25,624 nt of DNA from an uncultured Prevotella sp. (GTDB lineage Bacteria; Bacteroidota; Bacteroidia; Bacteroidales; Bacteroidaceae). The stretch covers positions 1 to 25,624 of the forward strand of contig CAKQAD010000020.1 in assembly GCA_934215545.1 (NCBI GenBank). The letters are read 5' to 3'. Shown piece after piece: positions 18,750-25,624 of this stretch (the first letter of the stretch is position 1; the number at the start of each line of letters is the position of its first letter). The notes under the pieces are model-generated. The model was not told the origin of the DNA. It saw only the letters and a list, made by a program, of their open reading frames with translations, and did no database searches. Both the position numbers and the translations under genes were made by a program.

Positions 18750-20777
18750 ATGAAAGTAAAATCTTTAATTTTTGCACTCTCGCTGGCTGCCGTTTCAGCG
18801 AGTGCGCAGACCTCTAAAGGCATTGATCCTGCCAACATGAACACTACCGTGAAGCCAGGCAACGACTTCTATGAGTATGCCATCGGTGGTTGGCGTAAGG
18901 CTCATCCACTCGATGCTGAGCATGCACGCAACGGTTCATTCACCGCTCTCGACGAGATGAACCAAAAGCGTATCCTCGATCTAATCAACGAATATTCGTC
19001 GACACCACAGGAAAAGGGTTCGCTCGGACAGAAGATAGGTTCGCTTTATAACCTTGCTATGGACTCAGTGCGTCGAAACAATGAGGGGGCTGCTCCTCTG
19101 CAGTCGGTGCTGAAGCGCATCAACGATATCAACGACCGTCGCGAATACCAGCTCGTGACAGCACAGCTTGATGCACGTGGTGTGTCATGTCTTATGTTTG
19201 GTATGGGTGTTGGTGCCGACATGAAGGATGCTGCCAACAACCTCGTGGGCATCGGACAGGGCGGACTCGGACTTGGCGAGCGCGACTACTACCTATCTGA
19301 CGAAGCACAGGTGAAGGCAGTGCGTGATGCTTATGTGGCTTACCTTACCCGTATATTGGTGCTGGCTGGCAACGATGAGGCTACTGCTCAGCGCAAGGCT
19401 GCTGCTACAATGCGCATAGAGACACGTATTGCTAAGGCAAGCAAGAGCCAGGTGGAGCTGCGCGATGTGCAGGCTAACTACCATAAGATGCCATACGCTG
19501 CACTTGTGAAAGATTTCCCTGGCATTGACTGGGGCAATCTGTTCCTGGCACAGGGATTTCCTCCTTTCTCACACATCGATGTGGGACAGCTCGAGCCTAT
19601 CCATGAGGTAGAAAAGATTTTGGCCGATGAGCCTCTTGACGACCTTAAGGCTTATGCCGAGGCTCATGCCGTTTCGGCAGCGGCAGGCTATCTTGATGAT
19701 AACTTCCGCACTGCAGAGTTCGAACTCTCACGCGTGATGTCGGGTGTTCAGCAAGACCGTCCACGTTGGAAACGCGCCACTGCTCTTGTGAGCGGTGTGC
19801 TCGGCGAGGCTATCGGCAAACTCTATGTGCAGAAATATTTCCCAGAATCGTCGAAGCAGCAGATGTTGCAGCTGGTGAAGAATCTCCAGGTGGCACTTTC
19901 GCAGCGCATCGATGAGGCTACATGGATGTCGGCTGAAACAAAAGCACAGGCACAAGACAAGCTCGCAAACTTCATCGTTAAGGTGGGCTATCCTGACAAA
20001 TGGCGCGACTACTCTGGACTTATCGTCGACGACTCACTCTCGCTCTTCGAGAACATGCTCAATATCAACGATTTCCTCTCACGCGATTACATAGCCCGCA
20101 AGGTGAATAAACCAGTAGACAAGACTGAGTGGCAAATGACACCACAGACCGTTAATGCCTACTATAACCCTACAACCAACGAAATCTGTTTCCCTGCAGC
20201 TATTCTGCAGCCTCCTTTCTTCGATCCTAATGTTGATGAGGCAGTAAACTATGGTGGTATCGGTGGCGTTATTGGTCATGAGATGTCGCATGGCTTTGAC
20301 GACCAGGGTTCACAGTTCGACAAGTTTGGCAATCAGCATGACTGGTGGACACCTGCCGACAAGAAGAATTTCGAGGCACGCACAGCAGTGCTCGTCAATT
20401 ACTTCTCTACTGTTGAGGCACTGCCAGGCAAGTTTGTTAACGGTAAGCTCACCCTTGGTGAGAACATCGGCGATAATGGTGGTTTGAACATCTCGTTGCG
20501 TGCTCTGAAGAATGTGCTTAAGGAAAATCCAGAGGCAGGAAAGACCATCGATGGCTTCACCCCAATGCAGCGCTTCTTCCTGTCGTGGGCTACAGTGTGG
20601 GCAGGCAATGCTCGTCCTGAGTTTATTGATCGTCAGATAAAGACCGACCCTCACTCTCCAGCTGAGGCACGTGTTAATGCTGCTCTACCACAAATCGACG
20701 AGTGGTATAAGGCGTTTGGCGTGAAGAAGGGCGACAAGCTCTTTGTACCTGCAAAGAAGCGTGCACATATTTGGTAA
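18750..20777 (+). CDS. pepO: Secreted M13-family zinc metallopeptidase (neprilysin/PepO type)
   Basis: This 675-residue endopeptidase should cleave short peptides outside the cytoplasm. Signal peptide MKVKSLIFALSLAAVSASA is followed by Gln20. The M13 N-terminal domain starts with PGNDFYEYAIGGWRKAHPL (36-54). Catalytic features lie in the C-terminal domain: NAYYNPTTNEICFPAAIL (469-486), the zinc site HEMSH with His510, Glu511 and His514, the downstream zinc ligand Glu571 in GENIGDNGGL, and a C-terminal motif PHSPAEARVNAALPQIDEWYKAF. The chain ends in HIW; the terminal Trp is usual for M13. Length is normal for bacterial PepO. It has its own promoter and is followed by a strong terminator, so it is monocistronic. 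Its location, periplasm or surface, cannot be decided. Confidence 0.94.
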   Translation: MKVKSLIFALSLAAVSASAQTSKGIDPANMNTTVKPGNDFYEYAIGGWRKAHPLDAEHARNGSFTALDEMNQKRILDLINEYSSTPQEKGSLGQKIGSLYNLAMDSVRRNNEGAAPLQSVLKRINDINDRREYQLVTAQLDARGVSCLMFGMGVGADMKDAANNLVGIGQGGLGLGERDYYLSDEAQVKAVRDAYVAYLTRILVLAGNDEATAQRKAAATMRIETRIAKASKSQVELRDVQANYHKMPYAALVKDFPGIDWGNLFLAQGFPPFSHIDVGQLEPIHEVEKILADEPLDDLKAYAEAHAVSAAAGYLDDNFRTAEFELSRVMSGVQQDRPRWKRATALVSGVLGEAIGKLYVQKYFPESSKQQMLQLVKNLQVALSQRIDEATWMSAETKAQAQDKLANFIVKVGYPDKWRDYSGLIVDDSLSLFENMLNINDFLSRDYIARKVNKPVDKTEWQMTPQTVNAYYNPTTNEICFPAAILQPPFFDPNVDEAVNYGGIGGVIGHEMSHGFDDQGSQFDKFGNQHDWWTPADKKNFEARTAVLVNYFSTVEALPGKFVNGKLTLGENIGDNGGLNISLRALKNVLKENPEAGKTIDGFTPMQRFFLSWATVWAGNARPEFIDRQIKTDPHSPAEARVNAALPQIDEWYKAFGVKKGDKLFVPAKKRAHIW

Positions 20778-20840
20778 TCAGATTGAGTGAAAATTGATAC
20801 TGATGTTGCAATATTAAACACTGCAACACAGCAATATAGC

Positions 20841-20890
20841 AAAACCGTTTTAGAGTTGATGCCGATGCATGACTCTAAAACGGTTTTTTT
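20841..20890 (+). terminator. Terminator after pepO
   Basis: A 16-bp perfect stem (20841-20856 with 20872-20887) closes a 15-base loop and runs into eight T residues. This is a textbook intrinsic terminator for the peptidase transcript. Confidence 0.92.
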
Positions 20891-20910
20891 TGTGGTTGAT
20901 AAAAGCTATC

Positions 20911-21004
20911 TATTGCAAGTGATGTATTTATTGCAGGTGATGTATCAGACAATGAGTAATGATAGCAGTCTGAAAAAGTATAGATAATGAAAAAGTATAG
21001 ACAA
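20911..21004. repeat. Two short tandem duplications between terminators
   Basis: A 17-bp unit, TATTGCAAGTGATGTAT (20911-20927), recurs at 20929-20945 with one change. A second unit, TGAAAAAGTATAGA (20971-20984), recurs at 20988-21001. Both lie in the spacer between the convergent pepO and ferredoxin terminators. They look like local slippage duplications with no coding role. Confidence 0.6.
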
Positions 21005-21005
21005 T

Positions 21006-21040
21006 AAAAAAACCAGTTTACAAGAATTGCAAACCGGTTT
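21006..21040 (-). terminator. Terminator after the ferredoxin gene
   Basis: On the minus strand, AAACCGGTTT (21031-21040) can pair with AAACTGGTTT (21008-21017) with one mismatch, and a run of T residues follows at 21012-21006. It faces the pepO terminator. Confidence 0.7.
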
Positions 21041-21072
21041 AATTTTACGCTGACTTAGCGTTTAATTTTTTA

Positions 21073-21243
21073 TTAGTCCTTGAGGCTGATTGCTTCCTGA
21101 GGGCAAACGCTTGCGCAAGTGCCACACTCTGTGCAGAGGTCAGGATTGATTGAATACTTTTCGCCTTCAGAGATAGCCTCTACTGGGCACTCACCGATAC
21201 ATGTACCGCATGCGATGCAGTCGTCGCCAATTACATAAGCCAT
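21073..21243 (-). CDS. 2[4Fe-4S] ferredoxin (4Fe-4S dicluster, clostridial type)
   Basis: This 56-residue electron carrier has two perfect cluster motifs. Cys9, Cys12, Cys15 and Cys19 form the first (CIACGTCIGECP) and Cys37, Cys40, Cys43 and Cys47 the second (CTECGTCASVCP). In such ferredoxins the last Cys of each motif ligates the other cluster. The protein begins MAYVIGDD and ends AISLKD, the normal compact size. It is monocistronic, convergent with pepO and divergent from the sigma factor gene. In anaerobic Bacteroidales such ferredoxins serve pyruvate:ferredoxin oxidoreductase, hydrogenase or Rnf; the partner cannot be told from here. Confidence 0.96.
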   Translation of the reverse strand: MAYVIGDDCIACGTCIGECPVEAISEGEKYSINPDLCTECGTCASVCPQEAISLKD

Positions 21244-21332
21244 AATAAAAATCTTTTTATTGTTAATTAATGTTTGTTCTTAATGATGTTTCTTCTGTTA
21301 ATAGTGGCGTCACTACCTACAAAAGAACGGTG

Positions 21333-21374
21333 CAAAGATAGTTATTATTTTTTGAATACCTAATAGTAGGTACT
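21333..21374 (-). promoter_or_regulatory. Ferredoxin promoter and adjacent inverted repeat
   Basis: On the minus strand TATCTTTG (21333-21340) is a perfect -7 element. No clear TTTG occurs at the -33 distance. There instead lies ACCTAATAGTAGGT (around 21358-21371), a small inverted repeat, and a related ACTACCTAC occurs at 21312-21320 on the other side of the promoter. An activator or redox-sensing regulator site is possible. Confidence 0.4.
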
Positions 21375-21468
21375 TTTCTTTTGGTTAATGTAAGTTAAAC
21401 GTGTTCATAAAACGGTTATTCATTCGTTTATATAGCAAAGAAAAAATAAAAGTACGAACCCATTTATT

Positions 21469-21957
21469 TTGAAGGACACTGAGTTTGAATACATGGCAGC
21501 CGCATTGCGGCAATGCTCGCTCAACATTGCATGTCGTCATTCGTTGAGTGTAGACGAGGCAGAGGACGTGGCTCAAGACACGTTGCTCAGGCTGTGGCAG
21601 CTACGTGCCGACATTGAAGTGGGGCGTGCAATGGCATTCGCCTTGACTGTGGCGCGCCATCTGTCGGTTGATGTGCTTCGCCGACGGCGCACTCAATCCA
21701 TCAATGGAATGTCGTTTGCAGCAGGGCAGGCATCGCGTCCCGACCAACAACTCGAGTCTGCCGATAACGACAGATGGCTTGAAGGCAAACTAAAAAGCAT
21801 GCCATCTACTGAGTATATGATACTGAAGCTGCGGCAGGTAGAAGGACGCACCAATAAGGAGATAGCTGCTGTGCTCGGCATTTCAGAGAGCTCGGTGCCC
21901 ACTATCCTTTCACGTGCCCGCCGACGATTGCTCGAAGCTCTGCAACATCGAAAATAA
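21469..21957 (+). CDS. ECF-type sigma-70 family RNA polymerase sigma factor
   Basis: This protein of about 162 residues has the two-domain ECF layout. Region 2 covers about residues 10-75, with VDEAEDVAQDTLLRLWQLRA and the DNA-melting part ALTVARHLSVDVLRRRR. Region 4 covers about 105-160, with LRQVEGRTNKEIAAVLGISESSVPTILSRARRRL as the helix-turn-helix. The start is uncertain. The frame has no upstream ATG after its stop at 21433, so it begins either at TTG 21469 (giving KDTEFEYMAAAL) or at ATG 21493, which removes eight residues and trims region 2 only slightly. It lies 33 bases before a one-pass membrane protein that is a likely anti-sigma. I cannot assign an ECF subgroup. Confidence 0.9.
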   Translation: MKDTEFEYMAAALRQCSLNIACRHSLSVDEAEDVAQDTLLRLWQLRADIEVGRAMAFALTVARHLSVDVLRRRRTQSINGMSFAAGQASRPDQQLESADNDRWLEGKLKSMPSTEYMILKLRQVEGRTNKEIAAVLGISESSVPTILSRARRRLLEALQHRK

Positions 21958-21990
21958 TAAAACACGTTTCATACATTATATATAATATAT

Positions 21991-22731
21991 ATGATTTACC
22001 AACTGATACGTAAATTCATGGAGGGACAGACCACACCCGACGAGGAACGGTGGATTGCTCACTATTTCCGTAGTCATGTACATCTGCCTGACGACTTGGA
22101 AATCTATCGTGACATGTTTGCCTATTTCGATGGCGGCATGGAACAAGGGATGTTGCCTGATTTTGATGGCGTTAAACCACAGCAAAATACAAAGCACCAT
22201 TATAAGGCATTGCGCTCTATTTGGTTGTGTGCCGTAGCTGCTGCCGTAGCGCTGCTACTTGTTGTTGTGATACCACACCGAAGCGAATTATCTACACCCG
22301 ATATAGCATCGACAGATATTGAAACCATCGACGATGCACAACATGACGTTGCAAAGACCGACTCTCTGCCGAGCCTGCCGACTGCCGTTCCTATACCTCA
22401 ACAAAATGTGCCTATGCCACAGCAGAAGAAGTCGAGAACTGTTACTACCAAAAATAAGAAGCACCTTCCGACAGGCACACATCGCCATCACTACTATATG
22501 GCTCCACCGAAGACTTATTATGCCGATGTCGATATGCTTGCCCATCCTGCGACAAACGAGAGCGAAGCTTCATCGGTGGCAAATGCAGCAATGGCGGCAA
22601 TCAACCAGAAGTGTGTCAACGACGAATTGCAACGGCAGCAGAGAACTCTTGCTGAGATACAACAGATCATAAATACAACTCGTGAAAATCTCGTCGCATC
22701 AGGCGACTTTATCGACGATGATGCATACTAA
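21991..22731 (+). CDS. One-pass membrane protein, probable anti-sigma factor
   Basis: This is a 246-residue protein I do not recognise by name. Residues 1-70 are cytoplasmic and begin MIYQLIRKFMEGQTTPDEER, similar in style to the N-terminal anti-sigma region of Bacteroidetes regulators (a short helix, xEGxTxxEEE). A transmembrane helix spans about 76-94 (SIWLCAVAAAVALLLVVVI). The periplasmic part is a Pro/Gln/Lys-rich linker (about 118-155), a His/Tyr stretch (THRHHYYMAPPKTYYAD) and a C-terminal amphipathic helix (about 195-235) ending in the acidic DFIDDDAY. It contains no FecR sensor domain and no zinc-binding HxxxCxxC. Its position right after the sigma gene is the main reason for calling it an anti-sigma. 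Confidence 0.55.
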   Translation: MIYQLIRKFMEGQTTPDEERWIAHYFRSHVHLPDDLEIYRDMFAYFDGGMEQGMLPDFDGVKPQQNTKHHYKALRSIWLCAVAAAVALLLVVVIPHRSELSTPDIASTDIETIDDAQHDVAKTDSLPSLPTAVPIPQQNVPMPQQKKSRTVTTKNKKHLPTGTHRHHYYMAPPKTYYADVDMLAHPATNESEASSVANAAMAAINQKCVNDELQRQQRTLAEIQQIINTTRENLVASGDFIDDDAY

Positions 22732-22769
22732 TTACTATATGAATATCAATAAATTTAAATATTAACACT

Positions 22770-23684
22770 ATGATACGGAAAAGTCTTTTACTTACAATAG
22801 CAGTATGCTTTGTTGCCATTGACGCTATGGCACAGGTAAACATAGAAAAGTCGTGGTATCTTATTGATAATGGCAAATTCGGCAACACTACCAGTGTGCA
22901 GAAAAGCCGCGACATCGACAAATATGGCAAACCTTGGTCGTGTGCGCAATATACCTTTGTTGACAGAAAACGCAATCATAATATCACTCAACTACTTGCT
23001 GCTTTCGAAGCTGATGACAATGCCGCCTATTGCTCGCAGAAACGACTGATGTCAGCACATTATACTAACCACGACATTATCACTACCATATCCTATGGTT
23101 ACAATCTCGACGAATCGATAAAGGTGGGGGTCAATGGCAGTCGTTACAATTATTGGTATCAGCTTTTTCGTGATAGAGCTGATGCCAACCGCCGCACTGC
23201 TTATGTGCTGGCATGGCGCTATTTTGCCAAGGGCGACAGCATAGAGCTATATGCTTGCCGTGTGGTAGGAGCCGATCCGCGCAAGGTTAAAAGCCGTAAC
23301 AATCAATCGGTTACGGTGCAGGCAGACGGCACCATCATCAAGTTCGATGGCAATACAAATAATAGCGTTATAATGCGTCCACAGGATGCTACCGACTATT
23401 CTAAAATAAATATCATCGATGGCATCGACTTCCTGATGCAGTTCAATGGTATTCGTGCAAGTCTTGCCAGCCAACTGTCCTATGCCGACAAAGATCAAGA
23501 TGTATTTCAAAAGTCGATATACAAGTCCGTCAACGACATCCTGTATATGTGTAAGAACTATTCGCATCTGCTCAATGCCTACGAAAAGGTGTCGTGCCGC
23601 AACTCACTTTCCGACTTGCGCTCAAAAGTGTACGACAATAGCATGCGTGCAATGCTCGATCTGGCACTAATCTACTTGAGGTAA
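22770..23684 (+). CDS. Secreted protein of unknown function, third gene of the sigma operon
   Basis: This 304-residue protein has the signal peptide MIRKSLLLTIAVCFVAIDAMA and no lipobox. The mature part starts QVNIEKSWYLIDNGKFG and has two sections. Residues 22-200 look beta-rich and aromatic (YGYNLDESIKVGV, YNYWYQLFRDRA). Residues 215-304 look helical (IDGIDFLMQFNGIRASLASQLSY, KSIYKSVNDILYMCKNYSHLL). I find no catalytic motif. It follows the probable anti-sigma by 38 bases and ends at a terminator, so the three genes form one unit. It could be the signal or target of the sigma pathway in the periplasm or outside the cell, but this is inference only. Confidence 0.7.
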   Translation: MIRKSLLLTIAVCFVAIDAMAQVNIEKSWYLIDNGKFGNTTSVQKSRDIDKYGKPWSCAQYTFVDRKRNHNITQLLAAFEADDNAAYCSQKRLMSAHYTNHDIITTISYGYNLDESIKVGVNGSRYNYWYQLFRDRADANRRTAYVLAWRYFAKGDSIELYACRVVGADPRKVKSRNNQSVTVQADGTIIKFDGNTNNSVIMRPQDATDYSKINIIDGIDFLMQFNGIRASLASQLSYADKDQDVFQKSIYKSVNDILYMCKNYSHLLNAYEKVSCRNSLSDLRSKVYDNSMRAMLDLALIYLR

Positions 23685-23715
23685 AATCATAGTATATATA
23701 ATAACTCTCTTGAAT

Positions 23716-23752
23716 ATCGGGTTCTGTCGCATAGCAATGGAACCCGATTTCT
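23716..23752 (+). terminator. Terminator of the sigma factor operon
   Basis: ATCGGGTTC (23716-23724) pairs perfectly with GAACCCGAT (23740-23748), followed by a short T-rich tail. It lies 32 bases after the last gene. Confidence 0.75.
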
Positions 23753-24017
23753 ATATTGTAAAAAAAATATTATTTAGAATAACAAATGTGTTAAAACGGA
23801 AATGCGTGTTGTGGCATTATAGAATAAATATAGTGGCGTAAATACGTATCTATAACTTCTTTAACTCGATTATTGTTAAGATACGAGCGTATTATATAAA
23901 CTATTATATAATGTAGTAGCAGAGTACATTATCTCAATTAGCGTTTACAATTTGTTAAATAAATGTAAAATCACGCATAGTGAAAAGCTATGCTATATTT
24001 ATGTTATAAAAAATATG
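23753..24017. other. AT-rich spacer with inverted repeats upstream of the rplM promoter
   Basis: No coding signal is visible. Two inverted repeats stand out. ATAATGTA (23908-23915) faces TACATTAT (23925-23932) across nine bases. GCATAG (23975-23980) faces CTATGC (23988-23993) across seven bases and lies just upstream of the rplM promoter. They may be operator sites or chance in AT-rich DNA. Confidence 0.4.
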
Positions 24018-24025
24018 TAATTTTG
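24018..24025 (+). promoter_or_regulatory. -7 element of the rplM-rpsI ribosomal protein promoter
   Basis: TAATTTTG is a perfect TAnnTTTG. The -33 position has only a weak TTTATG. Transcription from about 24031 would give a leader of close to 150 nt, which is long and visibly structured. Confidence 0.6.
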
Positions 24026-24030
24026 CAGAC

Positions 24031-24178
24031 CGATTATTTGGGGATACACTTAGAGTCCCCTTGTACGAGGGTGTTAATAGCGTCCGTTATAGAAAAGGCC
24101 AAACGGCGTGGTTAGTGAATCGCTCGTGCGAAAAAAATAAAAGAAAACGTTTTTTAGTAGTAATTTTTAAATTTAACA
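24031..24178 (+). promoter_or_regulatory. Structured mRNA leader of rplM
   Basis: Three nested or adjacent helices can be drawn by eye. They are GGGGA (24040-24044) with TCCCC (24056-24060), GTACGAG (24063-24069) with CTCGTGC (24123-24129, one wobble), and inside the latter CCGTT (24084-24088) with AACGG (24102-24106). An A-rich single strand then leads to the ATG. Ribosomal protein operons are often autoregulated through such leaders, so this could be the binding site for L13 or another encoded protein. The folding and the partner are inferred. Confidence 0.45.
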
Positions 24179-24640
24179 ATGAACACTTTAAGTTACAAGA
24201 CTATTTCCGTAAACAAGGAAACAGCTAAGAAGGAGTGGGTGGTAATCGATGCCACAGACCAGGTAGTAGGTCGTCTCTGCTCTAAGGTAGCTAAGCTCAT
24301 CCGCGGAAAGTACAAGCCAACTTTCACTCCACACGTAGATTGTGGAGACAATGTAATCATCATCAACGCAGCCAAGGTTGTTTTCTCTGGTAAGAAGGAA
24401 ACAGACAAGGTTTACACACGTTATACTGGCTATCCTGGTGGACAGCGCTTTAATACACCAGCGGAGCTTCGCAAGCGTCCTGGTGGCATCGACAAGATCA
24501 TCCGTCATGCAGTGAAGGGTATGCTTCCAAAGGGTCCTCTCGGTCGTCGTCTTCTCGACAACCTCTATGTTTATGAGGGCACAGAGCACAAGCACGAGGC
24601 ACAGCAGCCAAAGGCAATTGATATTAACCAGTATAAATAA
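24179..24640 (+). CDS. rplM: 50S ribosomal protein L13
   Basis: This 153-residue large-subunit protein binds 23S rRNA early in assembly. L13 features are VVIDATDQVVGRLCSKVAKLIRGKYKPTFTPHVDCGDNV at about 20-58 (quoted by ends: VVIDATD to CGDNV), the segment KVYTRYTGYPGG, RPGGIDKIIRHAVKGMLPKG and LGRRLLDNLYVYEGTEHKHEAQQP near the end. Length is slightly above the 142-residue E. coli form, as usual in Bacteroidetes. It is followed 10 bases later by rpsI, the conserved L13-S9 pair. Confidence 0.98.
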   Translation: MNTLSYKTISVNKETAKKEWVVIDATDQVVGRLCSKVAKLIRGKYKPTFTPHVDCGDNVIIINAAKVVFSGKKETDKVYTRYTGYPGGQRFNTPAELRKRPGGIDKIIRHAVKGMLPKGPLGRRLLDNLYVYEGTEHKHEAQQPKAIDINQYK

Positions 24641-24650
24641 AGCATAGAAG

Positions 24651-25037
24651 ATGGAAATGATAAATGCAATTGGTCGCCGTAAGAGTGCCGTAGCTCGTGT
24701 TTATCTCACAGAAGGCACAGGTAAGATCACAATCAATAAAGTAGAACTCTCAAAGTATTTCCCATCAGCAATTCTCCAGTACGTGGTTAAGCAGCCGCTG
24801 CTTTTGCTCGGTGTGGAAGAGAAATACGATATTAAGGTAAACCTCGACGGTGGTGGTTTCACTGGTCAGAGCCAGGCTCTTCGCCTTGCTATTGCCCGTG
24901 CACTCGTTAAGGTAGACGCAGAGGACAAGAAGACGTTGAAGGTACAGGGCTTCCTCACTCGCGATGCTCGTGAGGTTGAGCGTAAGAAGCCAGGTCAGCC
25001 AAAGGCTCGTCGTCGCTTCCAGTTCAGCAAGCGTTAA
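24651..25037 (+). CDS. rpsI: 30S ribosomal protein S9
   Basis: This 128-residue small-subunit protein has a C-terminal tail that reaches the P site of the ribosome. Diagnostic parts are AIGRRKSAVARVYL at the N-terminus, GGGFTGQSQALRLAIARALV in the middle and the basic end KKPGQPKARRRFQFSKR; the terminal SKR is universal. The ATG at 24651 gives MEMINAIGRRKSA; an ATG two codons later is also possible. It is co-transcribed with rplM. The 262-bp gap to rpsB is long for this cluster and contains a structured RNA candidate. Confidence 0.98.
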   Translation: MEMINAIGRRKSAVARVYLTEGTGKITINKVELSKYFPSAILQYVVKQPLLLLGVEEKYDIKVNLDGGGFTGQSQALRLAIARALVKVDAEDKKTLKVQGFLTRDAREVERKKPGQPKARRRFQFSKR

Positions 25038-25096
25038 TATCGCCCAAGTCTTGGATTCGTTCTCTTTGTTATCGCTTTATGGCGTCTGCGTGATGC

Positions 25097-25257
25097 CACA
25101 ACGAAGCAACAGGTCGCTTAAGGTGGCTTGAGATAAGGGAGAGGATAGTCCGAGCAGCGTTTAGCATCCAAACCTGCGAGACCCCAGGCAAGATACGTGG
25201 CGTTTTGTGTAAGGCAGAATGGTCATAAATCATTTGGGTTACCCGTAGGCTGGTTCA
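25097..25257 (+). ncRNA. Structured RNA candidate between rpsI and rpsB, RNase P-like 5' half
   Basis: Several hairpins can be drawn: CTTAAG-gtgg-CTTGAG (25117-25132), a stem of GCAG/CTGC and GTTT/AAAC with one bulged C (25154-25177), and AATGGT-cataa-ATCATT (25218-25234). Between the first two lies GAGAGGATAGTCCGAGC (25139-25155). This closely resembles the universal CR-I segment of bacterial RNase P RNA (GAGGAAAGUCCGGGC), and the preceding hairpin sits where P3 would. The 3' part, GGTTACCCGTAGGCTGG (25237-25253), is only loosely like CR-V. At about 160 nt it lacks the specificity domain and is less than half of a normal type A RNA. It may be a paralogue or relic of rnpB, or an rpsB leader bound by S2. 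An additional hairpin, GGCGTC/GATGCC (25081-25097), precedes it. Confidence 0.45.
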
Positions 25258-25299
25258 AATCAACTCAAAGGAAAGTAAACAATTTAAACAAACAACGAA

Positions 25300-25624
25300 A
25301 TGTCAAGAACTAATTTTGACCAGTTGTTAGAGGCAGGCTGTCACTTTGGCCACCTCCGTCGCAAGTGGAATCCAGCTATGGCTCCTTATATCTTCATGGA
25401 GCGCAATGGTATTCATATCATCGATTTGCACAAGACCGTAGCTAAGGTTGACGAGGCTGCAGAGGCTCTCAAGCAGATCGCAAAGTCAGGCAAGAAGATT
25501 CTGTTCGTCGCTACTAAAAAACAAGCTAAGGACGTAGTTGCTGAGAAAGCAGCGAGCGTAAACATGCCTTACGTTATCGAGCGTTGGCCGGGCGGTATGC
25601 TCACCAACTTCCCGACAATCCGCA
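25300..25624 (+). CDS. rpsB: 30S ribosomal protein S2, 5' part (runs off the window)
   Basis: The first 108 codons of S2 are present. The N-terminus [21 protein letters not shown], then [36 protein letters not shown] and [15 protein letters not shown] are all diagnostic for S2. Full-length S2 in this phylum is around 270 residues, so the rest, and probably tsf, lies to the right. The start is the ATG at 25300; an upstream AAAGGAAAG at 25267-25275 is too distant for a classical Shine-Dalgarno. S2 sits on the platform of the small subunit and is added late. Confidence 0.97.
   Translation, partial: MSRTNFDQLLEAGCHFGHLRRKWNPAMAPYIFMERNGIHIIDLHKTVAKVDEAAEALKQIAKSGKKILFVATKKQAKDVVAEKAASVNMPYVIERWPGGMLTNFPTIR

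Noticed and set aside
20787..20987. Plus-strand open frame of 66 codons after pepO
   Set aside because: It runs straight through the pepO terminator and the short tandem duplications and has no protein-like composition.

Overview
The window looks like a chromosomal segment of a Bacteroidales bacterium, most likely Prevotellaceae-like. The evidence is the complete type IX secretion core (porP-gldK-gldL-gldM-gldN), repeated promoter signatures of the Bacteroidetes type (TTTG near -33 and TAnnTTTG near -7) with little sign of Shine-Dalgarno sequences, and secreted glycosidases typical of gut or oral members of the phylum. The species cannot be named from the sequence.

Layout. Positions 1-893 are mostly non-coding: a terminator from an upstream unit, debris resembling a phage head-morphogenesis gene, two copies of a 46-bp promoter-like repeat, and a small-RNA candidate with its own promoter and terminator. 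Positions 894-9372 hold three secreted carbohydrate-active enzymes on separate transcripts. These are a GH27 alpha-galactosidase (+), an unusual fusion of a DUF4091/GH123-like domain to a sialidase (-), and a GH2 beta-galactosidase (+). A tRNA-Tyr(GUA) gene (-) lies between the last two. There is no SusC/SusD pair, so this is a loose glycan-degradation neighbourhood and not a classical PUL.

Positions 9491-16144 form the type IX secretion unit: porP/sprF, gldK, gldL, gldM and gldN, followed closely by a small outer-membrane beta-barrel protein. GldL and GldM form the inner-membrane motor, GldK and GldN the periplasmic ring, and PorP/SprF is an outer-membrane partner. Next come priA (replication restart helicase) and a secreted M13 metallopeptidase (pepO). 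A convergent 2[4Fe-4S] ferredoxin follows on the minus strand, with terminators facing each other. Positions 21469-23684 carry a three-gene set: an ECF-type sigma factor, a one-pass membrane protein that is probably its anti-sigma, and a secreted protein of unknown function.

The right end is the ribosomal protein cluster rplM-rpsI-rpsB; rpsB runs off the window. A structured leader precedes rplM. The 262-bp rpsI-rpsB gap holds a folded RNA candidate whose 5' half resembles the P3/CR-I part of bacterial RNase P RNA but which is far too short to be a normal RNase P RNA. The observations I rate highest are that RNA, the GH123-like/sialidase fusion, the sigma/membrane/secreted trio and the left-end small RNA.
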